Assembly: GCF_009728465.1 (NCBI RefSeq)
Contig: NZ_WOCD01000003.1
Span: forward strand, 186,001-250,000
Direction of reading: 5' to 3'
Length of the DNA: 64,000 nucleotides
Source of the DNA: Psychrosphaera haliotis
Lineage (GTDB): Bacteria; Pseudomonadota; Gammaproteobacteria; Enterobacterales; Alteromonadaceae
Part shown: positions 45,177 to 53,642 of the stretch, piece by piece
Numbering within the stretch: position 1 is the first letter of the stretch
Layout of the letters: each line of letters begins with the position of its first letter
Position numbers and translations under genes: made by a program
The notes under the pieces: model-generated
What the model was told of the DNA's origin: nothing
The model's database searches: none
Seen by the model: only the letters and a program-made list of their open reading frames with translations

Positions 45177-45564
45177 ATGGATAACACAGAAGTACTAGTG
45201 GTTAAGGATGAACACAATGAACGACCAATTCCAGATGTTTGGCGTGCTGTTTTTTTTCCAAATTGTTAAATTGATTTCACGTCAAAATTATTTCCGAGAC
45301 TCACCTCTGCATAATGTAAAATCATTAAACGAGAGTGATTCATTACATATTCAGTCGTACATAGAGTCTTATGGTGAGGAGTTAATTGAGCTGCCAATCG
45401 AAACATGGGATTCTTCAATTTATATATGGATGGGCAACCATTGGAATGTAATCATTGACCTCTGGACTCGCGCTGAAGGTCGTAGTGATTTAGTATTAAG
45501 TGCAAAGGTTTATGAAGACAATAATGAGTATTTGTTTGATATAAACATGGTGTACGTACCTTAA
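45177..45564 (+). pseudogene. Cassette 41: soluble protein, frameshifted at a run of eight T
   Basis: ATG 45177 opens MDNTEVLVVKDEHNERPIPDVWRAVFF, then the frame ends at TAA after the T-run at 45250-45257. Shifting frame there continues into a long acidic domain (DSSIYIWMGNHWNVIIDLWTRAEGRSDLVLSAKVYEDN...MVYVP) to 45564. Both parts fit one protein of about 128 residues, of a family I know only as uncharacterised. Slippage in the T-run could restore it. Confidence 0.78.
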
Positions 45565-45578
45565 CTAGTATAGCAACA

Positions 45579-45670
45579 TAACAAGTGGTTCAAGAGGGTC
45601 TCGTAAAAGCTTGCTCGAGCCTTCGGCAAACAGTCTAGCAAGCTAAAACTCGCCTCTTAACCAGGCGTTA
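45579..45670 (+). repeat. attC, cassette 41 (family A)
   Basis: 92 nt. Confidence 0.93.
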
Positions 45671-45734
45671 AGTGTATTATTATACTGTTAGAGCACTCTG
45701 ATAGAATCAATAAAAATTTAAGGTATTAAATAGA

Positions 45735-46646
45735 ATGCTGCTGTATAACTTGAAAATGGCTTGGTGGAATACAGCATTATCACCTGCTGCACGAAGTGCA
45801 AGCACAAAAGCTAATACAGAAACATATGCAACTATATGTGAACATATCAAAAAGCTAATTACAGAGTTATCCTGTGATTTAATAGCTATCTGTGAAGTAT
45901 CAACTGAAGATGTTGCCTATATAAATACATATTTAAATAGGCATCTAACCAATTTAAAAGTATTGGATTTAACTTGCAACATCGGCCTCACAAGATTTGA
46001 TATTGCTGTTATTTATAATTATGAAAAAATTCATCTAAACCACAAGCACTATCTATCAAAACCTCTTACTGGTAGTACTGTAAAAGCAGCACAATTAGTA
46101 GAAATAGTTAATTTAGATGACAACAAAACAATCCAATTGTTTTTATGCCATTGGGCTAGTCGACTTCGTGGTGATGGAGAAAAACGACGACAATCAGCTG
46201 CGACAATTGTTTATTCATCAGCTCTAGATTTTATGAACGAGAATAAAGACGTAATTGTAATGGGAGACTTTAACGATAACCCATATGACGAGAGTATTTT
46301 AAACAACTTAAATGCGACTCGCTGTCATGATGCTGTAAGGAAGTATCCGAATGAGTATTTCTATAACCCGTTTTGGAGAACCGTTGTTTCAGATAAGAAA
46401 TATAACCACTTATCTGACAATGATACTTTTAGATCTGGCACCCATAAATATAAACAGTTTCAAGGGACAATATGGCATTCATATGATCAAATAATGTTTT
46501 CTGGAAGCTTTCTGGGTTCTGGCTCATGGCATCTAAATGAACAAAGTACGAAAGTCATAGATGAAGTTGGTTTTATCAATGACTTTGAAAATAAAAAAAA
46601 TTTAATAGATCACTTGCCTGTCATGTGTGAAATCACAAGACCATAA
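45735..46646 (+). CDS. Cassette 42: endonuclease/exonuclease/phosphatase-family protein
   Basis: A 303-residue EEP-superfamily hydrolase. The N-terminal Asn (AWWNTAL), metal-binding Glu (AICEVS, about 56), catalytic HWASRLRGDGEKRR (about 138), MGDFNDNP (about 178-185) and the C-terminal IDHLPV (Asp-His) occur in family order. It could cut DNA, RNA or a phosphoester. No signal peptide, so it is cytoplasmic. Two small genes follow in the same cassette, starting 12 bases after its stop. Confidence 0.88.
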   Translation: MLLYNLKMAWWNTALSPAARSASTKANTETYATICEHIKKLITELSCDLIAICEVSTEDVAYINTYLNRHLTNLKVLDLTCNIGLTRFDIAVIYNYEKIHLNHKHYLSKPLTGSTVKAAQLVEIVNLDDNKTIQLFLCHWASRLRGDGEKRRQSAATIVYSSALDFMNENKDVIVMGDFNDNPYDESILNNLNATRCHDAVRKYPNEYFYNPFWRTVVSDKKYNHLSDNDTFRSGTHKYKQFQGTIWHSYDQIMFSGSFLGSGSWHLNEQSTKVIDEVGFINDFENKKNLIDHLPVMCEITRP

Positions 46647-46657
46647 GGAATAAAAAT

Positions 46658-46780
46658 ATGTCTTTTAACTTCGACGAACTATTGCAACAAGGTAAAGGTG
46701 CTGCTGAAAATGTTCTTAAAAATAAAAGAGAAATAAAAGAGGTTCTCAACGATTTGGAAAATTCTTTAAGTCAATTTTAG
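46658..46780 (+). CDS. Cassette 42: 40-residue helical protein
   Basis: A short gene with a good ribosome site (AAGGA) just after the nuclease stop. The product is a charged, probably coiled-coil helix (FDELLQQGKGAAENVLKNK, EVLNDLENSLSQF). Not recognised. Its tight linkage to the nuclease suggests a partner or regulatory role. Confidence 0.6.
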   Translation: MSFNFDELLQQGKGAAENVLKNKREIKEVLNDLENSLSQF

Positions 46781-46782
46781 AA

Positions 46783-47140
46783 ATGCCAATAAAATTCAAA
46801 GAATACATTGGATATGTTAAAGATGATAACGACCCATTTTTGAGAATAGCTAGTTCATTTAAACCTAGAGAAAAAACAGGATATAACGAGGTTCATATTG
46901 TGAGTGAGCAAGTAGATTTATCAAAAGAGGTCTTTCAGCTGAAACGTTTCTGATGATGTCTATCCCATTACTATCGTTAGAGATCGGAATCACACTGTAG
47001 CTGATGACCAAATAGAATTTGCAACTGCGATAGGCCAAGTTGTATCGAACTCTCAATTTCATTTGCAATTGAACTCCTTCAAGAGGCAAGTTGAAGAAAA
47101 GCTGAAGGAAAAACCGCAAGAAGTACCAAAATCTAAGTAA
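46783..47140 (+). pseudogene. Cassette 42: third gene, frameshifted
   Basis: ATG 46783, two bases after the previous stop, opens MPIKFKEYIGYVKDDNDPFLRIASSFKP... and stops at 46953. A frame shift near 46945 continues with VSDDVYPITIVRDRNHTVADDQIEFATAIGQVV and a Lys/Glu-rich coiled tail to 47140. Together they form one soluble protein of about 119 residues. Not recognised. Confidence 0.62.
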
Positions 47141-47147
47141 ATACACT

Positions 47148-47242
47148 TAACAAGCCACTCAAGCAGGACTTTTAACAGTTGGTTAGGTTCCGCTTCGCTA
47201 CACATTTTAACCAACCATTAAAAGCCTCTTAGTGGGGCGTTA
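47148..47242 (+). repeat. attC, cassette 42 (family D)
   Basis: 95 nt. Confidence 0.92.
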
Positions 47243-47264
47243 TGCAGCTAAAGGAGATGGAGTT

Positions 47265-47555
47265 TTGATTTCAAAATCAAGAATTATTAGTGTTCTATCT
47301 TTTATTACACTTAATTATTTTATTATTAAAACCGCAAACCAAGTTCGGTTAGCTGAAGAGTTCATGAGGTTATCTGCCAATTGCCTTGAAAATACTGAAA
47401 GTGCCTGTACCAAATTAGAACAAGAAAATTCTTATTTACTTGGGTTTTGGGATGGTAACTTAACATTTTATTTAACTGTTTCATTTATCGCTCTCACGGT
47501 TTTAGGTGCATCTTTTATTTATACCGAGAGTAAGAAACACCGTAAAGCTGCATAA
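47265..47555 (+). CDS. Cassette 43: two-segment membrane protein, paralog of cassette 21
   Basis: I start at TTG 47265 (AAGGAG upstream), giving 96 residues; a longer frame from 47232 lies partly in the previous attC. Hydrophobic segments are at about 5-20 and 65-82. The loop has two Cys (NCLENTESACTKL) and FWDGNLTFYL before the second segment, matching the cassette 21 plan. Confidence 0.68.
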   Translation: MISKSRIISVLSFITLNYFIIKTANQVRLAEEFMRLSANCLENTESACTKLEQENSYLLGFWDGNLTFYLTVSFIALTVLGASFIYTESKKHRKAA

Positions 47556-47644
47556 CAAGAGGTTAAAGAAGGTCTCGTAAAAGCTTGCTCGAGCCTTCGG
47601 CAAACAGTTTAGCAAGCTAAAACTCGCCTCTTAACCAGGCGTTA
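47553..47644 (+). repeat. attC, cassette 43 (family A)
   Basis: 92 nt, starting TAACAAGAGG. Confidence 0.93.
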
Positions 47645-47708
47645 TGTGCCTTTAAGGTTCTTTAAAAATTGCATAATTGGATTGTTTTAGTGAATGGAGT
47701 CTATCTAA

Positions 47709-48446
47709 ATGAAAGTTAATACCTCAAATACATGCTGCGGTGATACTAGATTTTTTTATTGGCTATCAATTCTTATTACATTCGTTATTTTTGGCGGATT
47801 TGCATTGAGCTGGTTTTCTAACCCTGACAGCCTAAGCCGAATGACTTTATGGATTGGATTGCATGGTGCATTTAGTGCAGCGTGGTATGTATTGCTTTTA
47901 AATCAAATTAGGTTGTCTGCGAAAGGAAACTACACTGCACACAGCACCCTTGGGAAACTAAGCGTTTTTTTAGTCGTTGGGATCTTGGTTACAGGTTCAA
48001 TAATGGCGTTTGAATTCTATCATAGGCTAGCTGGTTTTGGCGTGTTCGGCTCTGAAGACGCCGAAGCAAGAATCAGGGCAGGTAGTTTCCTAGGAGGTAC
48101 TTTCCTTCAATGGTTAATTTTCTTAACTCTTTATATTTTGGGTATTCTAAATATAAAAAACTCTGCTCATCATAAACGATTCATGATTGCTGCAGCTATC
48201 CAAATGATGCCCGAGGGACTTAATCGCATTATTCATTTACTTGCGATTCCAGGTTATTCTTTATTTGTTTTTATGTTTTTCATTTACGCTGTATTAATGG
48301 TTTATGACTGGAAGGCTGCTGGTCGCATTTACATGAGTACATTATTATCGGTTGGCTTGTTTTGTGCTCTCGCCATAGCAATGAATACAGTCTTTCGTAC
48401 ACAGTCTTGGGGAGATTGGGCAGTAAAGGTAATAAATTGGATATAG
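47709..48446 (+). CDS. Cassette 44: polytopic membrane protein, possibly haem-binding
   Basis: A 245-residue protein with about seven hydrophobic segments. Conserved-looking His residues occur in GLHGAFSAAWYVLLLNQ, AHSTLGKLS and HHKRFMIAAA, a pattern seen in uncharacterised cytochrome b-like membrane proteins. The function is unknown. It is the largest membrane protein in the array. Confidence 0.75.
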   Translation: MKVNTSNTCCGDTRFFYWLSILITFVIFGGFALSWFSNPDSLSRMTLWIGLHGAFSAAWYVLLLNQIRLSAKGNYTAHSTLGKLSVFLVVGILVTGSIMAFEFYHRLAGFGVFGSEDAEARIRAGSFLGGTFLQWLIFLTLYILGILNIKNSAHHKRFMIAAAIQMMPEGLNRIIHLLAIPGYSLFVFMFFIYAVLMVYDWKAAGRIYMSTLLSVGLFCALAIAMNTVFRTQSWGDWAVKVINWI

Positions 48447-48457
48447 AACTTGGCACA

Positions 48458-48549
48458 TAACAAGTGGTTAAAGAAGGTCTCGTAAAAGCTTGCTCGAGCC
48501 TTCGGCAAACAGTTTAGCAAGCTAAAACTCGCCTCTTAACCAGGCGTTA
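48458..48549 (+). repeat. attC, cassette 44 (family A)
   Basis: 92 nt. Confidence 0.93.
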
Positions 48550-48576
48550 TGTTTACTTAGATATGGAGTTTCTAAA

Positions 48577-48891
48577 TTGAAAGAAGTTGTAATAGATATA
48601 CTGTTTGCTGGCTTATTGATTGTCCCATTAGTTCTAAACTTTTCTCCAAGCTTGGTCGAAAAGTTGATTTCCATTTTTGACAAATCTATCGCCAAGAGCA
48701 CTAGCTACCTTCTTTCGTTGCCTATTTCTGTGTATTTGATTTATGAAATGTCTACGAAAAGTAACTGGGCTGCAAAACTAAGCTTGTTCGTTGCTTTTGT
48801 ACTTTTCTTCACAATTTACGCGTCTGCTCTATCATGTTTATTTCAACGAGTAGGTAAACATAACAAGCGCCTAAACTCCGACAATGTTTAG
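48577..48891 (+). CDS. Cassette 45: small membrane protein ending inside attC
   Basis: A 104-residue protein starting at TTG (GGAG upstream), with three hydrophobic segments (about 5-22, 42-57 and 66-86). The frame reads through the TAACAAG box, so the last residues (N-K-R-L-N-S-D-N-V) come from attC. Not recognised. Confidence 0.65.
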   Translation: MKEVVIDILFAGLLIVPLVLNFSPSLVEKLISIFDKSIAKSTSYLLSLPISVYLIYEMSTKSNWAAKLSLFVAFVLFFTIYASALSCLFQRVGKHNKRLNSDNV

Positions 48892-48956
48892 TTGTCATGG
48901 TTTTGGCAAACGACGCAAAAAGCCATGCCAACACATTGCGTGTTAGGCGGGCGTTA
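48861..48956 (+). repeat. attC, cassette 45 (family C)
   Basis: 96 nt; its first 31 bases are also coding. Confidence 0.92.
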
Positions 48957-48975
48957 TGTGTCAGGGAGAGTTCGG

Positions 48976-49413
48976 TTGAAAATTCTAATATTTTTGTTTT
49001 CTTTGATTTCCTTCAGTTCTATAGCATGTAGTTGTATGGGTTATGACATTGAAGAAGCCTTTAAAGATTACCCTGTCGTTTTCTCTGGGACTGTCGAAAC
49101 GATTGACACCATAAAAGTAAAAGAAGATGGCTGGTTAGAATATTCCAAATTGAAAGCCGTAACATTAGTCGTAGATCGCAGTTATAAAGGCATGACTGCT
49201 GAAAAAATCAAGGTTACAACAAGAATGGACTCTGCAGCATGCGGTTTTCCGTTCGAAGAAAACGTTAAATATGTAGTGTTTGCTATCCCTGATGACAATG
49301 GACTTCATGTTGGTTCTTGTGGGCCGACCATTCATATGAAAAAGCGAGAAGAATACTATGAGATGGAGCGCCTAAGGGTTATAAACTTTTTATCTAAGCA
49401 AATTGACACATAA
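48976..49413 (+). CDS. Cassette 46: secreted TIMP/NTR-like protein
   Basis: I start at TTG 48976 (GGGAGAG upstream), giving 145 residues; the frame upstream lies in attC. After a signal peptide (about 1-17) the mature protein begins C-S-C, like TIMP-type metalloproteinase inhibitors. It has ADVVFSGTV-like VVFSGTVETID, DSAACGFPFEENVKYVVFA and HVGSCGPT, giving paired Cys. Bacterial relatives are uncharacterised. Stop is the attC TAA. Confidence 0.78.
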   Translation: MKILIFLFSLISFSSIACSCMGYDIEEAFKDYPVVFSGTVETIDTIKVKEDGWLEYSKLKAVTLVVDRSYKGMTAEKIKVTTRMDSAACGFPFEENVKYVVFAIPDDNGLHVGSCGPTIHMKKREEYYEMERLRVINFLSKQIDT

Positions 49414-49502
49414 CAAGTGGTTAAAGAAGGTCTCGTAAAAGCTTGCTCGAGCCTTCGGCAAACAGTTTAGCAAGCTAAAACTCGCCTCTTAACCAGGCGT
49501 TA
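49411..49502 (+). repeat. attC, cassette 46 (family A)
   Basis: 92 nt. Confidence 0.93.
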
Positions 49503-49541
49503 GCCTGTTTCGATAAATTGGCGTCATTTGAAGGGTTTTAT

Positions 49542-49865
49542 ATGTTAAACAGATGTTTAGTTATTTTCTCAATGTGTATGTTTTTACTCTCAGCCACAGT
49601 GAAAGCTGATAATAAGGTAGTCCCTGAAAATAGTTTTAAAGCTTTATTAGAGTGCATGAAAAAAGTCCCTATTGATGTTAAAAAACTCAAAGGTATAAGC
49701 TCATCGCAGGTTGTTTTATTAAGTGTTCTCGAAGAAGTCAATCAAAGTAAGGCTTCTGAAAAAGACTTGGGTATAGATTATTCTGAAATTTATAAATTGG
49801 TTGAAGAAAACTGCCCTAAAGAATTAGAAGTAGTTAAAAGGTTGAGTGCCAGTAAACCAGGCTAA
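49542..49865 (+). CDS. Cassette 47: five-copy secreted protein, copy 5
   Basis: A 107-residue copy intermediate between the cassette 6 and cassette 17 versions (Lys-Lys-Val-Pro and RLSASKPG changes). Signal peptide and both Cys kept. ATG 49542 corresponds to the other copies. Confidence 0.84.
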   Translation: MLNRCLVIFSMCMFLLSATVKADNKVVPENSFKALLECMKKVPIDVKKLKGISSSQVVLLSVLEEVNQSKASEKDLGIDYSEIYKLVEENCPKELEVVKRLSASKPG

Positions 49866-49954
49866 CAAGTGGTTTAAGAAGGTCTCGTAAAAGCTTGCTC
49901 GAGCCTTCGGCAAACAGTTTAGCAAGCTAAAACTCGCCTCTTAACCAGGCGTTA
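49863..49954 (+). repeat. attC, cassette 47 (family A)
   Basis: 92 nt. Confidence 0.93.
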
Positions 49955-49972
49955 TAAATCACAGGGAAGTTC

Positions 49973-50464
49973 ATGAAAATTTTCAAAACCGCTTTATTAA
50001 GCTTCTTTTTAATTGGTTGTAGCTCAATAAATCAAAATAGTGTAACTGAAACTAAACCTCCATTATCTCAATCAAAAATTGAACAAAGAGCCATGATGAT
50101 TGGTATGTGGTATGGAGACTTACCAACGAAAGAAGGCGGAAGAAAACAGTGGACTGTAGTTCGCTCACCTGATGGCACGTATAAAGTTGATTTTTTAATC
50201 ACTAGTGTCGACAGTTCTCAACAAAGGTTTTCGGAAACTGGGGTTTGGGGCGTATCAGGCAATATATACTTTTCCATTTACCTTGGAGCAATTGATCAAG
50301 GTCAGTTTTACCCTTCAAATAGAAGTGACCCTAGTATTTATGATGCCTACAAAATAATTACTTTAACTAGTTCTACTTTTGAATATCAAAGTATCGATAC
50401 CTCCAATAGATATATACTTAACAAGGTGCCGCCATCCTTTATTTTAGGTCAAAGTGAATTATAA
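49973..50464 (+). CDS. Cassette 48: lipoprotein, lipocalin-like
   Basis: A 163-residue lipoprotein with lipobox L-I-G-C (Cys at about 16). The mature part has MIGMWYGDLPTKEGGRKQWTVVRSPDGTYKVDF, a G-x-W start and strand pattern like small lipocalin-type barrels. The ligand is unknown. AGGGAAG precedes the ATG and the stop is the attC TAA. Confidence 0.75.
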   Translation: MKIFKTALLSFFLIGCSSINQNSVTETKPPLSQSKIEQRAMMIGMWYGDLPTKEGGRKQWTVVRSPDGTYKVDFLITSVDSSQQRFSETGVWGVSGNIYFSIYLGAIDQGQFYPSNRSDPSIYDAYKIITLTSSTFEYQSIDTSNRYILNKVPPSFILGQSEL

Positions 50465-50566
50465 CAAGCGCATTAAGTCAGAAGGTTCAATTTGTCCGAT
50501 TTTTTGCAAACATAAACGACGCAAAAAAGCGTCCAATTAATTGACCCGCTGCTTATGCGGGCGTTA
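50462..50566 (+). repeat. attC, cassette 48 (family G)
   Basis: 105 nt. Confidence 0.92.
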
Positions 50567-50620
50567 TGTTGCACGACAAGTATGGAGAAAGTGGCATTAG
50601 TTTAGTGTCTTAAAATCGAT

Positions 50621-50805
50621 ATGGAATTGATTGGGTTAATATTTGGATTTTGGCTATTCATTTTTAGTAAAATGTACCGTGAGGCATGGATTCACGAATA
50701 TAAAAATCCCATCTAACTTTTAAGTGTATTCAAATAACCTATGCCGTTGTTTCAATCGTAATAGGTTTGGCAGTTCCAATTTACATCATATATTTGATCT
50801 TGTAG
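50621..50805 (+). pseudogene. Cassette 49: small membrane protein, frameshifted
   Basis: ATG 50621 opens a 31-residue hydrophobic-start peptide that stops at 50716. In the next frame a second hydrophobic helix (ITYAVVSIVIGLAVPIYIIY) runs to TAG 50803-50805. Together they make a plausible two-segment membrane protein broken by one base near 50710. No other gene fits this 347-bp cassette. Confidence 0.5.
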
Positions 50806-50821
50806 TTGCGGTGTTGCAACA

Positions 50822-50913
50822 TAACAAGCTAATTAATAAGGACAAAAAACAGTTGGCTGTTTTCGTTCCTCAACATTTTAGCCAACAATTTTTTGCCCAT
50901 TATTAGGGCGTTA
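50822..50913 (+). repeat. attC, cassette 49 (family D)
   Basis: 92 nt. Confidence 0.92.
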
Positions 50914-50934
50914 TACACCACTTCAGGTCTAGCT

Positions 50935-51336
50935 ATGAAATTCCACATTGTGCTTATATCCTTACTTATTTCTGCTTGTTCAAGCATTTCGATTAATAAA
51001 TCCGATGAGTATCATGTGGGATTGTGGGATCTCGTTGCAGATTATTGTGACGAAACCTATGAACTGAAAGCTGATGGAACTCAAATTGTTATAAGTCACC
51101 CTGAAGTCAGCGTAGATAAATATACGTTTACAAAATTTGGTGATACAGGGTTTTATGCATGGGAATATTCGGTAATCGAATACAACAATGAACCAAGTTG
51201 CAATGGCACGTTTGATACACATCTTGGAGAGCAAACTTTAGCATTTGTAAAATTTAAGAATAATTTTACCGAAATGCATATTTATGAGTGGCCAAACGAA
51301 GAAACGCATATTGGCGGCTACTTGAAAAAACGTTAG
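50935..51336 (+). CDS. Cassette 50: small lipoprotein
   Basis: From ATG 50935, 133 residues with lipobox L-I-S-A-C (Cys at about 15). The mature domain begins YHVGLWDLVADYCDETYELKADGTQI, a beta-rich, lipocalin-like pattern similar in style to cassette 48. Function unknown. A longer frame from 50893 lies in the previous attC. Confidence 0.72.
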   Translation: MKFHIVLISLLISACSSISINKSDEYHVGLWDLVADYCDETYELKADGTQIVISHPEVSVDKYTFTKFGDTGFYAWEYSVIEYNNEPSCNGTFDTHLGEQTLAFVKFKNNFTEMHIYEWPNEETHIGGYLKKR

Positions 51337-51345
51337 TGTGGTGTA

Positions 51346-51453
51346 TAACAAGTGCCTCAAGGCTCGTAAACTCGCTCGGACAATTAACAATGGGCTATTG
51401 TCGCTGCGCTCAATATTTTAGCCCATTAGTAATTGCCGCTTAGGCAAGCGTTA
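51346..51453 (+). repeat. attC, cassette 50 (family B)
   Basis: 108 nt. Confidence 0.92.
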
Positions 51454-51480
51454 AATGGCTACCTTCATATCGGAGATATT

Positions 51481-51960
51481 TTGAGAAATCCATATACAAC
51501 TAATAGAAACAGATTGGCGGATGTGATTGCTGCTATTCAAGTAATGGCAACTTACAAGTTTTACAAAGCTGATCATTCTACTTGGGCTAAAAGAATTGAG
51601 GGTAATGAGTCCAATGGTGAATATTGGAAAACAATATTTGAAGAGCATCCTGAGTTTTTTCGCTTAGGTGGAGGTCGTAATAAAGCGTCTTTAGTTTGGC
51701 GAAGAAATTATCAGAAACTCTATAATGTCGACTTAGAAGAAAAAATTTCGAGAGAGAAATTTAAAGCTCTTACTAATGAGCAGAGGGTTCGTATTTCTAG
51801 AGTTCCATTAAGCAACGATGATATTTCGACGTTAATTAACACTGCAATCAATTTACATTCTAGCGAAATAGATCATAAAAAAGACTCTAGATGGTGGGTC
51901 GCAATAGTATCTGGGTTAGTTGGTATTATTATTGGTTCTTTAATAAAAGTGTTTGCATAA
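51481..51960 (+). CDS. Cassette 51: soluble domain with C-terminal membrane anchor
   Basis: From TTG 51481 (GGAG six bases upstream), 159 residues. The N-terminal helical domain has RLADVIAAIQVMATYKFYKAD...WAKRIEG...WKTIFEEHPEFFRL-GGGRNKASLVWRRNY, which looks like a small DNA- or ligand-binding fold I cannot name. The last 20 residues form a membrane anchor (WWVAIVSGLVGIIIGSLI). Confidence 0.7.
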   Translation: MRNPYTTNRNRLADVIAAIQVMATYKFYKADHSTWAKRIEGNESNGEYWKTIFEEHPEFFRLGGGRNKASLVWRRNYQKLYNVDLEEKISREKFKALTNEQRVRISRVPLSNDDISTLINTAINLHSSEIDHKKDSRWWVAIVSGLVGIIIGSLIKVFA

Positions 51961-51968
51961 AAGCCATT

Positions 51969-52062
51969 TAACAAGGCATTTAAACGGAACAAAAACAGTG
52001 GGTTACGTTTTGCTTCGCTACACATTATAACCCTCAATTTTTGTCCGATTAACGCGGCGTTA
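51969..52062 (+). repeat. attC, cassette 51 (family D variant)
   Basis: 94 nt; CAGTGGGTTACG/TATAACCCTC inner stem. Confidence 0.88.
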
Positions 52063-52548
52063 ACTTCACGTAAAATTCTGCAATATAATTAATCTTTCGG
52101 AATATAAGAGTTTCACGGATTTGAACGTTCCCTTTTCTCTTTATTCTGAATTTTTGAGTCTGCTTTAAAAGGCTATTGGCCAATATCACGAAACGCCAAG
52201 CCTAGCCGCTTGGCGATTGAAAGTTCAAATCAATAAGAACGTTCAGCAAGGTTTGAATTAGTTTCAACAAGTTGTGTTTGATATTGCCAACGGTTTTGGA
52301 GTTTTAATCTTTTGGTACTTACTATCGCCGCGCTCATGGCTTGGCTTCTCAACTATTCGAGTAGTAGGCCTTAGTTTTTCTGAATAATTAGCAAGTTGAT
52401 TTAGAAAGGAATTTAGGTAAAGTGGTTTTCTATTAATTTCAACGTTGGCTAGTGATAGTTAACAAGTGGTTCAAGAGAGTCTCGTAAAAGCTTGCTCGAG
52501 CCTTCGGCAAACAGTCTAGCAAGCTAAAACTCGCCTCTTAACCAGGCG
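52060..52548 (+). mobile_element. Cassette 52: gene-less cassette, copy 8
   Basis: 489 bp. TATAAT and the internal hairpin are kept. Shares features of cassettes 4 (TTTCAACAAGTTGTG) and 13 (TTCTATTAATTTC), suggesting mosaic descent. Confidence 0.88.
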
Positions 52549-52551
52549 TTA
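52460..52551 (+). repeat. attC, cassette 52 (family A)
   Basis: 92 nt. Confidence 0.93.
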
Positions 52552-52568
52552 TGTTCCAAGGAGGCAAC

Positions 52569-53075
52569 GTGCGAGTATTCATATCTTTATTACTTTTCCT
52601 AACTAGTTACGTTAACGCTCTAGAGCCAGCTCCACTAGCTTCATGCCTTTCATATGAAATGAATCGTATAGATAAAAATATGGGTGAATTAGTGCTTAGA
52701 AATGTGTTTGCTACACAGCTCTTCGAAAACCTTGATAAGAAATTCCCCGAAGTAGAAATTGAGTGGTCAGCTTGGGCAACGAGTGTTAGCGAATACAAAG
52801 ATGAAGATGGTAAAAACAAGACAAAACTAAAAGGCTGTTTTGACATTTCAAAGATTCACAGTGATAGCGAGCTTGTATCTTCAATAATGAAGGTTTCAAT
52901 GAGCAGATTCCAAGCTGCTATGAAATTTTATTCAAAGCCAAGCTCTGAGCACATCCCTCAAGAGAAGGTTGATTTGATGCTTGATGGTTATGAAGGCTTA
53001 CTTAAAGATGAAAAGGTTAAAAAGGCTATCAAAGATGAATTGGAACATAACAAGCAAATTAATCAGGACAAATAA
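52569..53075 (+). CDS. Cassette 53: secreted helical protein ending inside attC
   Basis: From GTG 52569 (AAGGAGG upstream), 168 residues; an ATG at 52551 is part of the boundary. Signal peptide about 1-16 (Y-V-N-A-L). Mature protein is charged and helical with two Cys (about 26 and 90). The frame reads through the attC TAACAAG, adding N-K-Q-I-N-Q-D-K. Not recognised. Confidence 0.72.
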   Translation: MRVFISLLLFLTSYVNALEPAPLASCLSYEMNRIDKNMGELVLRNVFATQLFENLDKKFPEVEIEWSAWATSVSEYKDEDGKNKTKLKGCFDISKIHSDSELVSSIMKVSMSRFQAAMKFYSKPSSEHIPQEKVDLMLDGYEGLLKDEKVKKAIKDELEHNKQINQDK

Positions 53076-53141
53076 CAGTTGGCTTTTGCTCCTGCGTGGC
53101 TTATTTTAACCAACTGTAATTTGCCCATTATTTGGGCGTTA
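53048..53141 (+). repeat. attC, cassette 53 (family D)
   Basis: 94 nt; its first 28 bases are also coding. Confidence 0.9.
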
Positions 53142-53166
53142 TGTGTAAACGGATATCGTCGAGTAT

Positions 53167-53526
53167 ATGGATATTTTCAAAGGTATAGATTTCAATGACT
53201 CGTTTGTTCTCGGTTGGAGTTCAAATGCAACTGAGATCACATTCAAAATTGAGGCTAGCATTTGGCCTGATTCACCTCATTATTTAAATCCAAAACCTGA
53301 TGAATATACTTGCTACCGTAAATGTGAAATTCAATTTACGCGTTTTACTTCATATTCAGGGCTTACTAAACAAAGTAGCGTTAAACCAAACAAAGATATA
53401 AATGGTTCATTTGATTATGGCAATATAGATTCGTTAATTAAAACAAATCAAGGCTTTAAGGTTGTTGGTGAGTTTGGTAACTTAGAAATTATTAACGGTA
53501 AAGTTCAGTTAAAAATTTACACATAA
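53167..53526 (+). CDS. Cassette 54: soluble beta-rich protein
   Basis: A 119-residue protein with no signal or membrane segment and a regular strand pattern (FVLGWSSNATEITFKIEASIWP, GFKVVGEFGNLEIINGKVQLKI). Not recognised; resembles small single-domain immunity-type proteins only in style. Stop is the attC TAA. Confidence 0.65.
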   Translation: MDIFKGIDFNDSFVLGWSSNATEITFKIEASIWPDSPHYLNPKPDEYTCYRKCEIQFTRFTSYSGLTKQSSVKPNKDINGSFDYGNIDSLIKTNQGFKVVGEFGNLEIINGKVQLKIYT

Positions 53527-53615
53527 CAAGTTACTCAAACGGACGCTAAACAGTTGGCTAGCGCTCGTTCCTCGCAATTTTAGCCAACAATTTCGCGCCG
53601 CTTAGTAAGGCGTTA
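53524..53615 (+). repeat. attC, cassette 54 (family D)
   Basis: 92 nt. Confidence 0.91.
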
Positions 53616-53642
53616 TGTGTACTCAGAGTAATGGAGTTAGTA

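Noticed and set aside
46865-47146. Minus-strand 93-codon frame in cassette 42
   Set aside because: It is antisense to the third gene, whose two halves give better protein sequence; there is no ribosome site.
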